Shown here: piece after piece, positions 1-7,906 of the stretch
Numbering within the stretch: the first letter of the stretch is position 1
Layout: every line of letters starts with the position of its first letter
From: an uncultured Ruminococcus sp.
GTDB taxonomy: Bacteria > Bacillota > Clostridia > Oscillospirales > Ruminococcaceae
NCBI GenBank assembly: GCA_910577575.1
Contig: CAJTOG010000041.1
Span: 1 to 17,458, forward strand
Length of the DNA stretch: 17,458 nt
Reading direction: 5' to 3'
Notes under the pieces: model-generated
Databases searched by the model: none
What the model was told of the DNA's origin: nothing
Seen by the model: only the letters and a program-made list of their open reading frames with translations
Position numbers and translations under genes: made by a program

Positions 1-2
1 AT

Positions 3-194
3 GAGGACAGCCGGGATATTCTGCTGCTGGCTTATGACCGTCATCCCGGAGGGCGCACCATTGTATACTCCCTGTGCGAACTCTCTATCAAAATAGAAGA
101 CTATGTGATGGCCATAGAGTACTACAAGGAGTTTGTCCAGATCGCGCCCAGGGATACAGGGCGCTATATCCTGCAGTATAAGCTGTATCAGGCG
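3..194 (+). pseudogene. Fragment of a chromosomal TPR-type protein, cut at both ends
   Basis: Reading from base 3 gives an open frame whose residues resemble an internal part of a tetratricopeptide-repeat protein common in Lachnospiraceae and relatives; the stretch EDYVMAIEYYKEFVQIAPRD is a typical helix-turn-helix TPR pair. It has no start codon in the window. The similarity stops at about base 194, after KLYQA, where the frame runs on into antisense DNA of the dnaC-like gene until a stop at 386. The GC content of these 190 bases is clearly higher than that of the phage DNA that follows, and codon choice differs (many CTG, CGC and CAG codons). It is therefore foreign to the rest of the window: either the chromosomal side of a rearrangement or an assembly chimera. 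The family call is from memory of similar proteins, and the cellular role is unknown. Confidence 0.55.
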
Positions 195-922
195 CGTTTT
201 TTCTTGATGTCAGAACAGTTGCCCATGTCATTGATGTCAATATTGGTTGTGACAATCATCGGTTTTTCCGCAGAAATTCGAGTATCAACCAAACTATGTA
301 CACGTTCCAGAGCAAACTCTGTGCCACGTTCCGCACCCAAATCGTCAATTACAAGCAAGTCGGGCGACACAATACTGTCCGTATAGTCCGCATAATCGGC
401 TTCGGAAAAGAACGTCCCACGCTCCACAATCTGCATGGAAGTCAGCCATTTTATGCTCCTGCCACGGTTTAACAAAGCATTTGCAATACAAGCAGCAAGG
501 TAGGTTTTTCCCGTGCCGACATCGCCGTAAAGCAAAAGCCCTGTCCTGCCCATCTGGTCGAATTTTCGGATATAATTCGTTCCGACTTTCTTTGCCGTCG
601 GATTGGAAACTGCCGAAATATCGGCAAAAAGATAATGCTTTGGAATATTTGCATATTCCTTGTTTCTGCTGATGATTTGGGTAAGTTCATGCTCCGCCTT
701 TTCACGTTTGAATTTCGCCGCCTGGCAATCGCAGACACAGTTGACAACCTCCGGCATACCCTCGAAAATCGGTGGTATTCTGCACTGCTTGGCAGTTCCG
801 CAAATCCCGCAATGCCAGAAACCATCATCAGCAATATAGTCCTCGGCGTTACGACTTTTCTCGAAATTTTCTCTTGCGTTTTCGGCTAAAGTTCGGAATA
901 ATTCCACAATTGTGTTGTCCAT
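188..922 (-). CDS. dnaC: DnaC-like helicase loader ATPase, C-terminus lost
   Basis: AAA+ ATPase of the DnaC/IstB type that would load the replicative helicase at the phage or element origin. Numbered from the ATG at 922, an N-terminal cysteine cluster (C38, C41, C47, then C62, C64, C66) looks like a zinc-binding site. Walker A is GDVGTGKT at 133-140, Walker B is LLVIDD at 189-194, and the sensor-1 TTN is at 225-227. I chose the start at 922 because GAGGAG lies just upstream and overlaps the end of the dnaD-like gene; an in-frame ATG at 970 lies inside that gene. The protein ends as DIKKKRA at residue 244. Family members normally continue through RIYDRI and about 30 more residues, including the arginine finger. 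The break falls exactly where the TPR fragment begins, so this copy is probably non-functional. Transcribed after the dnaD-like gene with a 10-base gap. Confidence 0.85.
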   Translation of the reverse strand: MDNTIVELFRTLAENARENFEKSRNAEDYIADDGFWHCGICGTAKQCRIPPIFEGMPEVVNCVCDCQAAKFKREKAEHELTQIISRNKEYANIPKHYLFADISAVSNPTAKKVGTNYIRKFDQMGRTGLLLYGDVGTGKTYLAACIANALLNRGRSIKWLTSMQIVERGTFFSEADYADYTDSIVSPDLLVIDDLGAERGTEFALERVHSLVDTRISAEKPMIVTTNIDINDMGNCSDIKKKRA

Positions 923-932
923 AAATTCCTCC

Positions 933-1805
933 TCATAAAAATTGGTCGAATGGGTTATAATTTTCGTCATTTACCTGAATATCAGGTATTTTTGGCTTGC
1001 TGTCAAGCTGTGGACTGTCCTTTGAAACTCGTTCAATTACCCAGCTTAAAATTGCATGATAGTCCGATTTATAGCGTTTTCCGCTTGATAGCTTGTAATT
1101 ATTCAGGACTTCAATGCACCTGTCAGCAAACGGCTTTGTGTGCTGTTCTAAAAGTTTCTGATACTCTGTTTCCGTCATCATAACCGCTTCTGCATAAGAC
1201 TGCTTTTTTTCTTTCAGCTTTTTGGATTTCGTTTTTTCGGGAACAGGCTTATCCGCCACAACGTCCGCAGCAGGCGGTGTATTTAATTCTTTCGTATTTG
1301 ATTTTTTAGTACTTGATTGTTTCGTATTTAATTGTCGGCGGTTTTCTACACCTTGAATTTCAAGATGTAGGTTTTCTGTGCCTTGTTTTTCTGCATCTAC
1401 AATTTCTTGCTGTTGCGTAATTTTAGCTTGTTTTTCCTGTTCTTTTATGAATAATTCAGGATGTTCCAAATCGTAGGGCATATTCTCATAGGGGATTTCA
1501 TAAATGTGATAGACGTATTCAAACCGTCCGCTTTTTGAACAGTTGGGCGGAAGTTTTTCCACATACACGTACTTTTCATCAATCAGTTCATGAAGTGCAG
1601 CCCTGACAGCCGTTTCACCTTCTTTACAGATTTTCACAAGTCCTGCAACAGAGTAACACCAATCATCAGGTAATCCGAGCAACTTTGACATCAGTCCGAC
1701 AGCCTTCAGGCTAAGTTTCATGTTTCTCAAATGGTGATTACTCATTATCGTGAAGTCAGTATTCTTATGTACTCTGACCACAGATGCATTGTTTTTTATT
1801 GCCAT
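933..1805 (-). CDS. DnaD-like replication initiator with N-terminal winged helix
   Basis: 290-residue protein. Residues 1-110 look like the winged-helix DNA-binding domain of phage, plasmid and ICE replication initiators (motif NHHLRNMKLSLKAVGLM near the N-terminus). Residues 130-200 are a low-complexity, Gln/Lys/Thr-rich linker with repeated NTK words. Residues 205-265 form a helical block ending in YKSDYHAILSWVIERV, which resembles the C-terminal DNA-binding part of DnaD-type proteins. The C-terminus YNPFDQFL is acidic and aromatic. It probably melts or marks the origin and recruits the DnaC-like loader encoded just downstream. The ATG at 1805 is preceded by GGAGGT with a 5-base gap, so the start is well supported. 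Organisation as initiator followed by loader is typical of clostridial phages and conjugative elements. Its orientation opposite to the late genes is compatible with a prophage, but the adjoining terminase is truncated, so the present neighbourhood may not be native. Confidence 0.75.
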   Translation of the reverse strand: MAIKNNASVVRVHKNTDFTIMSNHHLRNMKLSLKAVGLMSKLLGLPDDWCYSVAGLVKICKEGETAVRAALHELIDEKYVYVEKLPPNCSKSGRFEYVYHIYEIPYENMPYDLEHPELFIKEQEKQAKITQQQEIVDAEKQGTENLHLEIQGVENRRQLNTKQSSTKKSNTKELNTPPAADVVADKPVPEKTKSKKLKEKKQSYAEAVMMTETEYQKLLEQHTKPFADRCIEVLNNYKLSSGKRYKSDYHAILSWVIERVSKDSPQLDSKPKIPDIQVNDENYNPFDQFL

Positions 1806-1818
1806 AATTAACCTCCGA

Positions 1819-1860
1819 ATAAAATAAAAAAGCGTTCCTCACTGATATGAAGAACGCTTT
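1819..1860 (-). terminator. Hairpin plus U-rich tract just upstream of the dnaD-like gene
   Basis: AAAGCGTTC at 1829-1837 pairs perfectly with GAACGCTTT at 1852-1860 (9 bp, 14-base loop). On the minus strand the hairpin is followed by TTTTTTATTTT, the pattern of an intrinsic terminator, and it ends only a few bases before the dnaD-like ribosome binding site. It could mark the end of an upstream minus-strand gene that is now missing, or act as a leader attenuator. There is no U-run on the plus strand. Confidence 0.7.
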
Positions 1861-1956
1861 GCGTTTACCTATTCGATTTTCTTGCAAATTCAAGCCTGTC
1901 TGTTTATTTTAATCTTTAATTGTAAACAATTTGTTAACTATCCACTTCCCTTAGTT
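1861..1956. other. Non-coding stretch leading to the terminase junction
   Basis: AT-rich sequence with no credible gene. An in-frame TTG at 1882 opens into the terminase frame, but the 25 residues it would add do not look like any terminase N-terminus and have no ribosome binding site. On the minus strand a 12-residue frame ending EFARKSNR and a stop at about 1868 could be the tail of a lost gene, but a stop lies directly before it. The switch to terminase-like sequence occurs at roughly 1950-1960. Confidence 0.5.
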
Positions 1957-3360
1957 GGGTACGACCAGTTCAACACGGCTTACATTGAGATACCAAAAAA
2001 GCAAGGCAAGTCTGAACTTGCTGCCGCTGTTGCACTTCTGCTTACCTGTGGGGACTTTGAAGAACGTGCAGAGGTCTACGGCTGTGCGGCAGACAGACAG
2101 CAGGCGGCTATCGTTTTTGATGTCGCTGCTGATATGGTGAGAATGTGTCCTGCATTGAATAAGCGTGTAAAAATCCTGACTTCTCAGAAACGTATTATCT
2201 ACCTGCCGACAAACAGCTTTTATCAGGTTCTTTCAGCAGAAGCATACAGTAAGCACGGCTTTAACATTCACGGCGTAGTCTTTGATGAACTTCACACGCA
2301 GCCTAACAGAAAACTTTTTGATGTAATGACAAAAGGCTCCGGTGACGCACGAATGCAGCCGCTGTATTTTCTGATAACCACTGCCGGAACGGATACAAAT
2401 TCAATCTGCTATGAACAGCATCAGAAAGCCAAAGACATAATTGAGGGCAGAAAACACGACCCAACTTTTTATCCTGTGATTTATGGTGCAGATGAGACCG
2501 ACGACTGGACCAACCCGAAAGTCTGGGCAAAGGCGAATCCTTCGCTTGGGATAACCGTAGGACTGGATAAAGTACAGGCTGCCTGTGACTCCGCAAGACA
2601 GAATCCGGGAGAGGAAAATGCATTCCGGCAGCTTCGCCTGAATCAGTGGGTAAAGCAGTCCGTCAGGTGGATGCCGATGGAAAAATGGGACAAGTGCAAG
2701 GTTGCTTTCAATGAAGAAATGCTCGCCGGACGTGTATGCTACGGAGGTCTTGACCTTGCAAGTACTACTGATATTACAGCGTTTGTGCTTGTTTTTCCTC
2801 CGACTGATGAGGATGATTTTTATTATGTTCTGCCTTATTTCTGGATTCCCGAAGAAACACTTGACCTGCGTGTCAGACGTGACCATGTTCCATATGATTT
2901 ATGGGAACGACAGGGATTTCTGCTGACTACGGAGGGCAATGTTGTCCACTATGGTTTTATCGAGAATTTCATTGATGAACTGGGACAGAAGTTTCATATC
3001 AAGGAAATCGCATTTGACCGCTGGGGAGCAGTGCAGATGTCGCAGAACCTTGAAAATCTGGGATTTACTCTGGTACAGTTCGGTCAGGGCTTCAGGGATA
3101 TGAGTCCTCCGACAAAGGAACTTATGAAACTTACGCTTGAGCAGAAACTTGCTCACAACGGGCATCCTGTACTGCGTTGGATGCTGGACAACATTTTCAT
3201 CAAGCGTGACCCTGCCGGAAATATCAAGCCTGACAAGGAGAAGTCTACCGAGAAGATTGACGGTGCGGTTGCTCTGATTATGGCTCTTGACCGTGCAATT
3301 CGGTGTGGGAATGATACCGGTGACAGCATTTATGATGAGAGGGATTTGCTGGTTTTGTAA
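1957..3360 (+). pseudogene. terL: Terminase large subunit, N-terminus missing
   Basis: Packaging motor of the HK97-like (Terminase_1) type: an ATPase that pumps DNA into the prohead joined to a nuclease that cuts concatemers. The recognisable protein begins abruptly at GYDQFNTAYIEIPKKQGKSE, which carries the Walker A-like PKKQGKS. Walker B is VVFDELHT at about 2276-2299. The RNase H-like nuclease follows, with an acidic residue in GGLDLAST at about 2746, another in AFDRW near 3013, and the family C-terminal motif KIDGAVALIMALDRA near 3256. 467 residues remain; relatives are usually about 550, with an extra 60-80 residues ahead of Walker A. No ATG precedes the Walker A motif in this frame, and the next in-frame ATG is at 2131, inside the ATPase. 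A small terminase subunit and HNH gene, usual just upstream, are also absent. It is either a remnant or a join artefact. Confidence 0.85.
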
Positions 3361-3400
3361 TCTGAAACCAACAAGTTGATTATCAATAATTGATTTCCTT

Positions 3401-4165
3401 TTATTTGAAGAAGTCGTCTAAGTCCTGTATTTCGTATTTTGTGGACATATGAATCGGATATTTTGTTCCATTTTCTATCTCTTTACGTGGCAGGATAATT
3501 CTATATTCTTGCTCACATGAAAAATAAACATCTTTACATTGTAAGATTCTATAAACATAGGCTGCATTAAAACTGTAGCGGTTTTTTCCGTTTTCCTTTA
3601 CTGGAGGCGTATCTTGACACAGGTACATTGAGTACTCCATATCCATAGCAATTTGCCCGTCGTTAGTAATAAACCCATCTTCAATATTAAAATACCGGAT
3701 ACTATCCGCTACTATTTCACAACCAATGCTATTTTCGACATCATGAATAAATGTTTCCGGATTAGGAATCACAACCACCGCATCAGCATTAGGAAAATGC
3801 TCACGTATTTTAGCTTTTTTCTCTTCAGAAAGATTTATCTTGAGATCGCCGTTAACCTCATGAATGCAGTCATCTTCATATACTGCAAATAGACAAAAAA
3901 CAGGAATTTTTTTTGCAGGTTCAAATCCTACTTTTCCTTTTGACTGTCCTAACTGAGCTATTATATTTGATGTTTTAGGTTCTAACAGTGTTATATTTTG
4001 AGCGTGCATTATTGTACTTGCTTCTAATGTATCGCCTTGTCCTTTAATCTTCTGCTCATCTTCTATTTTCCAAAACTGCTCTGCATTGGAGCAATACAAA
4101 AGACCATTTACAAAATCTTCAAGATGAGTACGCTTTCCGAATTTGAGTAAGAATTTGATATTCAT
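3401..4165 (-). CDS. Cargo protein of unknown function, DUF2971-like outline
   Basis: I do not recognise this 254-residue soluble protein with certainty. Its outline recalls DUF2971-type proteins: an N-terminal block (residues 1-50) with LLKFGKRTHLEDFVNGLLY, an aromatic Phe-Trp and an acidic GDTLE, and a C-terminal block CEQEYRII at 217-224 matching the E-x-E-[YW]-R signature. The middle has hydrophobic strands (IPVFCLFAVYEDD near 88-100, ADAVVVIP near 127-134). No signal peptide or membrane segment is visible. Of two ATGs six bases apart I chose 4165, because GGAG lies 8 bases ahead of it and only 2 bases ahead of the one at 4171. It is single, antisense to the late genes and sits exactly between terminase and portal, with its own strong promoter, as phage morons do. 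A defence or lysogenic-conversion role is possible but is inference from position only. Confidence 0.6.
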   Translation of the reverse strand: MNIKFLLKFGKRTHLEDFVNGLLYCSNAEQFWKIEDEQKIKGQGDTLEASTIMHAQNITLLEPKTSNIIAQLGQSKGKVGFEPAKKIPVFCLFAVYEDDCIHEVNGDLKINLSEEKKAKIREHFPNADAVVVIPNPETFIHDVENSIGCEIVADSIRYFNIEDGFITNDGQIAMDMEYSMYLCQDTPPVKENGKNRYSFNAAYVYRILQCKDVYFSCEQEYRIILPRKEIENGTKYPIHMSTKYEIQDLDDFFK

Positions 4166-4223
4166 GTTCATTTCTCCATATATTCAAGTAATCTTATTAA
4201 GCGGACATTCTCCGTTTTTTCTT

Positions 4224-4252
4224 ATTATACCACAAGCCCATCCAAAAGTCAA
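4224..4252 (-). promoter_or_regulatory. Strong sigma-70 promoter of the antisense cargo gene
   Basis: Read on the minus strand: TTGACT (4252-4247), a 17-base spacer, then TATAAT (4229-4224). This is consensus at all positions but one with ideal spacing, 59 bases before the chosen start codon. It lies directly ahead of the portal gene on the other strand, so it should work independently of late phage transcription. Confidence 0.85.
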
Positions 4253-4270
4253 CGAAAGGAGCTGATTTCT

Positions 4271-5524
4271 ATGGGAATTTTCAAAGGACTTTTCAAAAGC
4301 CGAGACAAGCCTACAAACAGTTATGATTCACCGTCATACAGCTATTTTTTCGGACGTTCAAACAGCGGAAAGCGAGTCAGCGACAGGACTGCATTGCAGC
4401 ATACTGTGGTGTATGCCTGCGTGAGAGTACTGTCTGAGGCAATCTCACAATTATCGCTTCACATCTACAAATACACTGAAAACGGAAAAGAGCGAGTGCC
4501 GATGCACCCGCTATATTTTTTGCTCCATGACCAGCCAAATCCCGAAATGACAAGCTTTATTTTCCGTGAAACACTGATGTCACATCTGCTGATTTACGGT
4601 AACGCTTATGCACAGATTATCCGCAGCGGACGTGGTGAGGTCATTGGATTGTATCCGCTGATACCTGACAAAATCAAAGTAGACAGGGACGAAAGAAATA
4701 ATCTGATTTACATTTACAGCCGATACGATGAGGCAAATCCGAATCTGAAGGAACAGGGCGATATCATTCTGAAAGCTGAAAATGTTCTGCATATTCCGGG
4801 ACTTGGTTTTGATGGACTGGTCGGATATTCTCCCATTGCTATGGCAAAAAACGCTATCGGAATATCCCTTGCCTGTGAGGAATACGGCTCTGCTTTCTTT
4901 GCAAACGGTGCAAGTCCAAGCGGTATTCTTGAACACCCTGGAGTAATTAAAGACCCCAAGCGTGTGCGTGAAGCATGGCATAATGCTTACGGTTCAGGCA
5001 ACTCGCACAAAGTCGCAGTATTAGAAGAAGGCATGAAATATCAGCCAATTTCTATTCCGAATAACGAGGCTCAATTTCTTGAAACACGCAAATTTCAGGT
5101 TGAGGAAATCGCACGTCTTTACCGTGTTCCACTGCATATGATTGGCGATTTGGAACACGCTACTTTTTCAAATATAGAACAGCAGTCCCTTGAATTTGTG
5201 AAGTACACGCTTGACCCATGGCTAGTCCGCTGGGAACAAAGTTTGCAGAAATCACTGCTTTCTGATTCGGAAAAAGGTCAGTATTTCATCAAGTTCAACG
5301 TTGAGGGACTTCTCCGTGGTGACTATGCAAGCAGAATGCAAGGCTATGCTACAGCACGTCAGAACGGCTGGATGTCTGCCAATGATATAAGAACACTTGA
5401 AAATATGAATTTGATACCGGCAGAAGAAGGCGGTGACCTATATCTTTGCAACGGAAGTTTTACGAAACTTGCTGATGCAGGTGCTTTTGTAAAAACTAAC
5501 GAAAAGGAGGAAACTACAGAATGA
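4271..5524 (+). CDS. Portal protein, HK97 gp3-like
   Basis: 417 residues, the usual length for the HK97-type portal family (PF04860). Twelve copies would form the ring at the capsid vertex through which terminase pumps DNA and onto which the connector docks. Recognisable family stretches are TALQHTVVYACVRVLSEAIS near residues 40-60, YGNAYAQIIR near 105-115, HIPGLGFDGLVGYSP near 172-187 and the strongly conserved EEIARLYRVPLHMIGD near 276-292, followed by a helical C-terminal part. The start is supported by AAAGGAG 10 bases upstream. The stop overlaps the next start (ATGA), which shows translational coupling to the protease. The C-terminal tail is charged and rich in Glu and Lys. Confidence 0.93.
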   Translation: MGIFKGLFKSRDKPTNSYDSPSYSYFFGRSNSGKRVSDRTALQHTVVYACVRVLSEAISQLSLHIYKYTENGKERVPMHPLYFLLHDQPNPEMTSFIFRETLMSHLLIYGNAYAQIIRSGRGEVIGLYPLIPDKIKVDRDERNNLIYIYSRYDEANPNLKEQGDIILKAENVLHIPGLGFDGLVGYSPIAMAKNAIGISLACEEYGSAFFANGASPSGILEHPGVIKDPKRVREAWHNAYGSGNSHKVAVLEEGMKYQPISIPNNEAQFLETRKFQVEEIARLYRVPLHMIGDLEHATFSNIEQQSLEFVKYTLDPWLVRWEQSLQKSLLSDSEKGQYFIKFNVEGLLRGDYASRMQGYATARQNGWMSANDIRTLENMNLIPAEEGGDLYLCNGSFTKLADAGAFVKTNEKEETTE

Positions 5525-6270
5525 AAAAATTCTGGAACTTTATAAAAAATGAAGATACCAGTGAAACAGAACTGATTTTCAACGGTCCAATTTCTGATGA
5601 AACATGGTGGGGCGATGAAATCACTCCTGTCATGTTCCGTGACGAACTGGCTAAAATCAGCGGAAATCTGACAGTCTGGCTTAACTCTCCAGGTGGGGAT
5701 TGCTTTTCTGCAAGTCAGATTTACACAATGCTGAAAAATCATAAGGGCAGAGTTACTGTCAAAATTGATGGTATTGCAGCATCTGCGGCATCAGTCGTGG
5801 CGATGGCAGGCGACGAAACTTTGATTACGCCAACTGGTATGCTGATGATTCATAATCCCATGACTTTTGCAAGCGGTAACAAGTCTGATATGGAACAGGC
5901 TATAAAGATTCTTGAGGAAGTCAAGGAAAGTATAATCAACGCTTATGTCCTGAAAACCGGACTCAGCCGCAATAAAATATCAAAATTAATGGATGAGGAA
6001 ACCTGGATGAATGCCGAAAAAGCACTGCAGTTAGGATTTGTGGACGGTATTTTATTTGCCGCCAATGCAATGCCGGATAAACTTAAAGAACCTGAGCCTG
6101 ATGAAGATGATTCCGCTGAAACTCCGGATAAACCCGCAACGGACAGTATACGTCCGATGACTTTCTCTGCCTCAAGGTCAAGAGACTCTTTTATACAGAA
6201 AGTATCTGCAAAATCGTCAGGCATACCCATTGAACAGCTTGAAAAAAGACTTGCTTTGCTTAAACTTTGA
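5521..6270 (+). CDS. ClpP-like prohead maturation protease
   Basis: Serine protease of the ClpP/SppA superfamily used by many HK97-like phages in place of the U35 protease, to remove the capsid scaffold domain during maturation. 249 residues. The oxyanion strand is LNSPGGD at 55-60, the nucleophile is expected to be Ser88 in DGIAASAAS, and the catalytic His is His111 in MLMIHNP. The acidic third residue should lie in the 158-160 cluster before TWMNAEKALQLGFVDG. Residues 185-215 form an acidic, proline-rich linker (PEPDEDDSAETPDKP) and the last 30 residues are basic and helical, a tail typical of phage members. It overlaps the portal stop by 4 bases and precedes the capsid gene, the canonical order portal-protease-capsid. 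Confidence 0.92.
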   Translation: MKKFWNFIKNEDTSETELIFNGPISDETWWGDEITPVMFRDELAKISGNLTVWLNSPGGDCFSASQIYTMLKNHKGRVTVKIDGIAASAASVVAMAGDETLITPTGMLMIHNPMTFASGNKSDMEQAIKILEEVKESIINAYVLKTGLSRNKISKLMDEETWMNAEKALQLGFVDGILFAANAMPDKLKEPEPDEDDSAETPDKPATDSIRPMTFSASRSRDSFIQKVSAKSSGIPIEQLEKRLALLKL

Positions 6271-6433
6271 TACGGTATTTTTAAATATTTTGATTAATGC
6301 AATACAAATATTTTAATCATTGAATTATCCCTTTATACCTTGAAATAACAAATATCAGTAAATTTTTGTTTACAGTATGTTAATCGGATAACATTTAAAT
6401 CACATAATATTCATAAACGAGGAGGATTTAATT
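6271..6433 (+). repeat. Leader element copy A ahead of the capsid gene
   Basis: 163 non-coding, very AT-rich bases. They align by eye along most of their length with bases 7907-8085, most clearly TATTTTTAA...TATTTT at the left and GTTTACAGTATGTTAATCGG through ATTCATAAA at the right. TGATTAA at 6291-6297 pairs with TTAATCA at 6313-6319 (7 bp, 15-base loop). The right end supplies GAGGAGG for the capsid gene. I see no convincing sigma-70 promoter in it. Confidence 0.7.
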
Positions 6434-7627
6434 ATGACAATACAGGAACTGAGAGAAAAAAGAGCGAAAGCATGGGATACAGCCCGTGATTTTCTTGACA
6501 GCAAAAGAAATGCAGACGGTCTTCTTTCTGAAGACGACAGCAAGACATATGACGCTATGGAAAAACAGATTGTTGACCTCGGAAAAGAAATACAGCGACT
6601 TGAAAGGCAGGCTGAAATAGAAGCGGAATTTAACAAACCGACCTCTGAACCTATTCTTGGAAAACCTGTAAATCCCGAAAAACCCGAGAAAACAGGCACG
6701 GCAAGCGATACTTACAAAAATGCATTCTGGAACTCAATTCGCAGCAGAAACTGGGTTGACATCCGTAATGATTTACAGGCAGGAATGGACAGTGAGGGCG
6801 GTTATCTTGTTCCGGATGAGTTTGAAAAGAAGCTCATTGAATCACTCACGGAAGAAAATATTTTCCGTCAGCTTGCAACAGTAATCAAGACATCTTCCGG
6901 AGACAGAAAAATTCCGATTGTAACGTCCAAGGGAGAAGCTGTATGGATTGACGAGGAAAAGGCTTATACGCTTTCCGATGACGTATTCGGTCAGGCTTCA
7001 CTTTCTGCTTACAAGGTCGGAACTGCAATCAAGGTATCGGAGGAACTTCTCAACGATTCCGCATTTGACCTTTCTGCATATATCACAAAGGAATTTGCAA
7101 GACGTGTGGGTGCAAAGGAAGAGGAAGCGTTCTTTGTCGGCGATGGAAACGGCAAGCCTACGGGTATTTTTGCAGCGTCAGGCGGAGCTGAAAACGGTGC
7201 GACAACCTCAACTGCAAACATCACTTTTGATGATATGATGGAACTTTTCTACTCTCTGAAATCACCTTACCGCAAGAAAGCTTCATGGGTACTGAACGAT
7301 TCCACGGTCAAGGCACTCCGCAAGCTCAAGGACAGCAACGGCAACTATATCTGGAGTCCGTCTGTGAGTGCAGGTATTCCCGATACAATCATGAACCGTC
7401 CTTACTATACATCAAGCTATGTTCCCGAAAGTACGGTAGGAAGCAAGGCAATTGCATTCGGTGACTTCTCATATTACTGGGTGGCTGACAGAAAAGGCTT
7501 TACTTTCAAGCGGCTCAACGAAGTATTTGCAATGAACGGTCAGATTGGATTCATTGCATCAAAGCGTGTGGACGGCAGACTGATTCTTCCTGAAGCAATC
7601 AAGACGCTTACTATCAAGAAGGCGTGA
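6434..7627 (+). CDS. HK97-family major capsid protein
   Basis: 397 residues of the PF05065 family, which forms the icosahedral shell. Residues 1-80 are a charged coiled coil, the scaffolding delta domain that the upstream protease should remove. A Pro/Glu-rich linker (about 75-95) follows. The folded capsid then starts with the family hallmark GMDSEGGYLVPDEFEKKLIE near 117-137, and continues with the spine-helix region SAYITKEFARRVGAKEEEAFFVGDGNGKPTG (in parts, about 215-246) and the C-terminal GQIGFIASKRVDGRL. The ATG is preceded by GAGGAGG with normal spacing. It lies after an unusually long leader for this compact operon, fitting its need for high expression. The exact cleavage site cannot be read from the sequence. 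Confidence 0.95.
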   Translation: MTIQELREKRAKAWDTARDFLDSKRNADGLLSEDDSKTYDAMEKQIVDLGKEIQRLERQAEIEAEFNKPTSEPILGKPVNPEKPEKTGTASDTYKNAFWNSIRSRNWVDIRNDLQAGMDSEGGYLVPDEFEKKLIESLTEENIFRQLATVIKTSSGDRKIPIVTSKGEAVWIDEEKAYTLSDDVFGQASLSAYKVGTAIKVSEELLNDSAFDLSAYITKEFARRVGAKEEEAFFVGDGNGKPTGIFAASGGAENGATTSTANITFDDMMELFYSLKSPYRKKASWVLNDSTVKALRKLKDSNGNYIWSPSVSAGIPDTIMNRPYYTSSYVPESTVGSKAIAFGDFSYYWVADRKGFTFKRLNEVFAMNGQIGFIASKRVDGRLILPEAIKTLTIKKA

Positions 7628-7633
7628 TGCAAT

Positions 7634-7906
7634 GTGATTACTTTGCAGGAAGCAAAAAATTATCTGCGTGTTGACCATTGTGAAGATGACAGGCTGATTT
7701 CAGATTTACTGATGACCGCAAAAAAGCTCTGCATGGATGTGGGACGTATGAATAAAGAAAAGTTTGAACAGAATGAGGATACCACAAGAACGGCTATGCT
7801 GTTCACGGTATCATACCTCTACGAAAACCGTAATACTGCAGATTTTCATAAACTCACACTCAGTCTGCGTTCCATTCTTTTTGCACAGCGTGAAGATTTT
7901 ATATGA
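7634..7906 (+). CDS. Head-tail connector, gp6-like
   Basis: 90-residue helical protein of the Phage_gp6/QLRG-type connector family. The N-terminal ITLQEAKNYLRVDHCEDDRLI (shown here to its end at residue 22) is a very common signature of these proteins, which form the ring below the portal. The start is a GTG at 7634; an ATG two bases earlier is in another frame and stops at once. Only a weak AGAAGG lies upstream, and the gene starts 6 bases after the capsid stop, so translation is probably coupled. It is followed by the second copy of the leader element, not directly by the next head gene. Confidence 0.85.
   Translation: MITLQEAKNYLRVDHCEDDRLISDLLMTAKKLCMDVGRMNKEKFEQNEDTTRTAMLFTVSYLYENRNTADFHKLTLSLRSILFAQREDFI

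Noticed and set aside
105..386. Plus-strand open frame continuing the TPR fragment across the join
   Set aside because: After base 194 it is antisense to the dnaC-like gene and has no sensible protein character; it is a chimeric read-through.
1857..1904. Minus-strand short frame ending EFARKSNR as the tail of a lost gene
   Set aside because: Only 12 residues before an in-frame stop, too short to support.
1882..1956. TTG at 1882 as a start for the terminase gene
   Set aside because: No ribosome binding site, and the added residues are low-quality AT-rich sequence unlike terminase N-termini.
2401..2886. 161-residue minus-strand open frame inside terL
   Set aside because: It is antisense to the conserved nuclease region, with no start signal or recognisable motif; other long antisense frames in the capsid and tape measure genes were rejected likewise.
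3361..3400. Small palindrome ATCAATAATTGAT between terL and the antisense cargo gene as a bidirectional terminator
   Set aside because: A one-base loop and no GC-rich stem or T-run; not a credible terminator.
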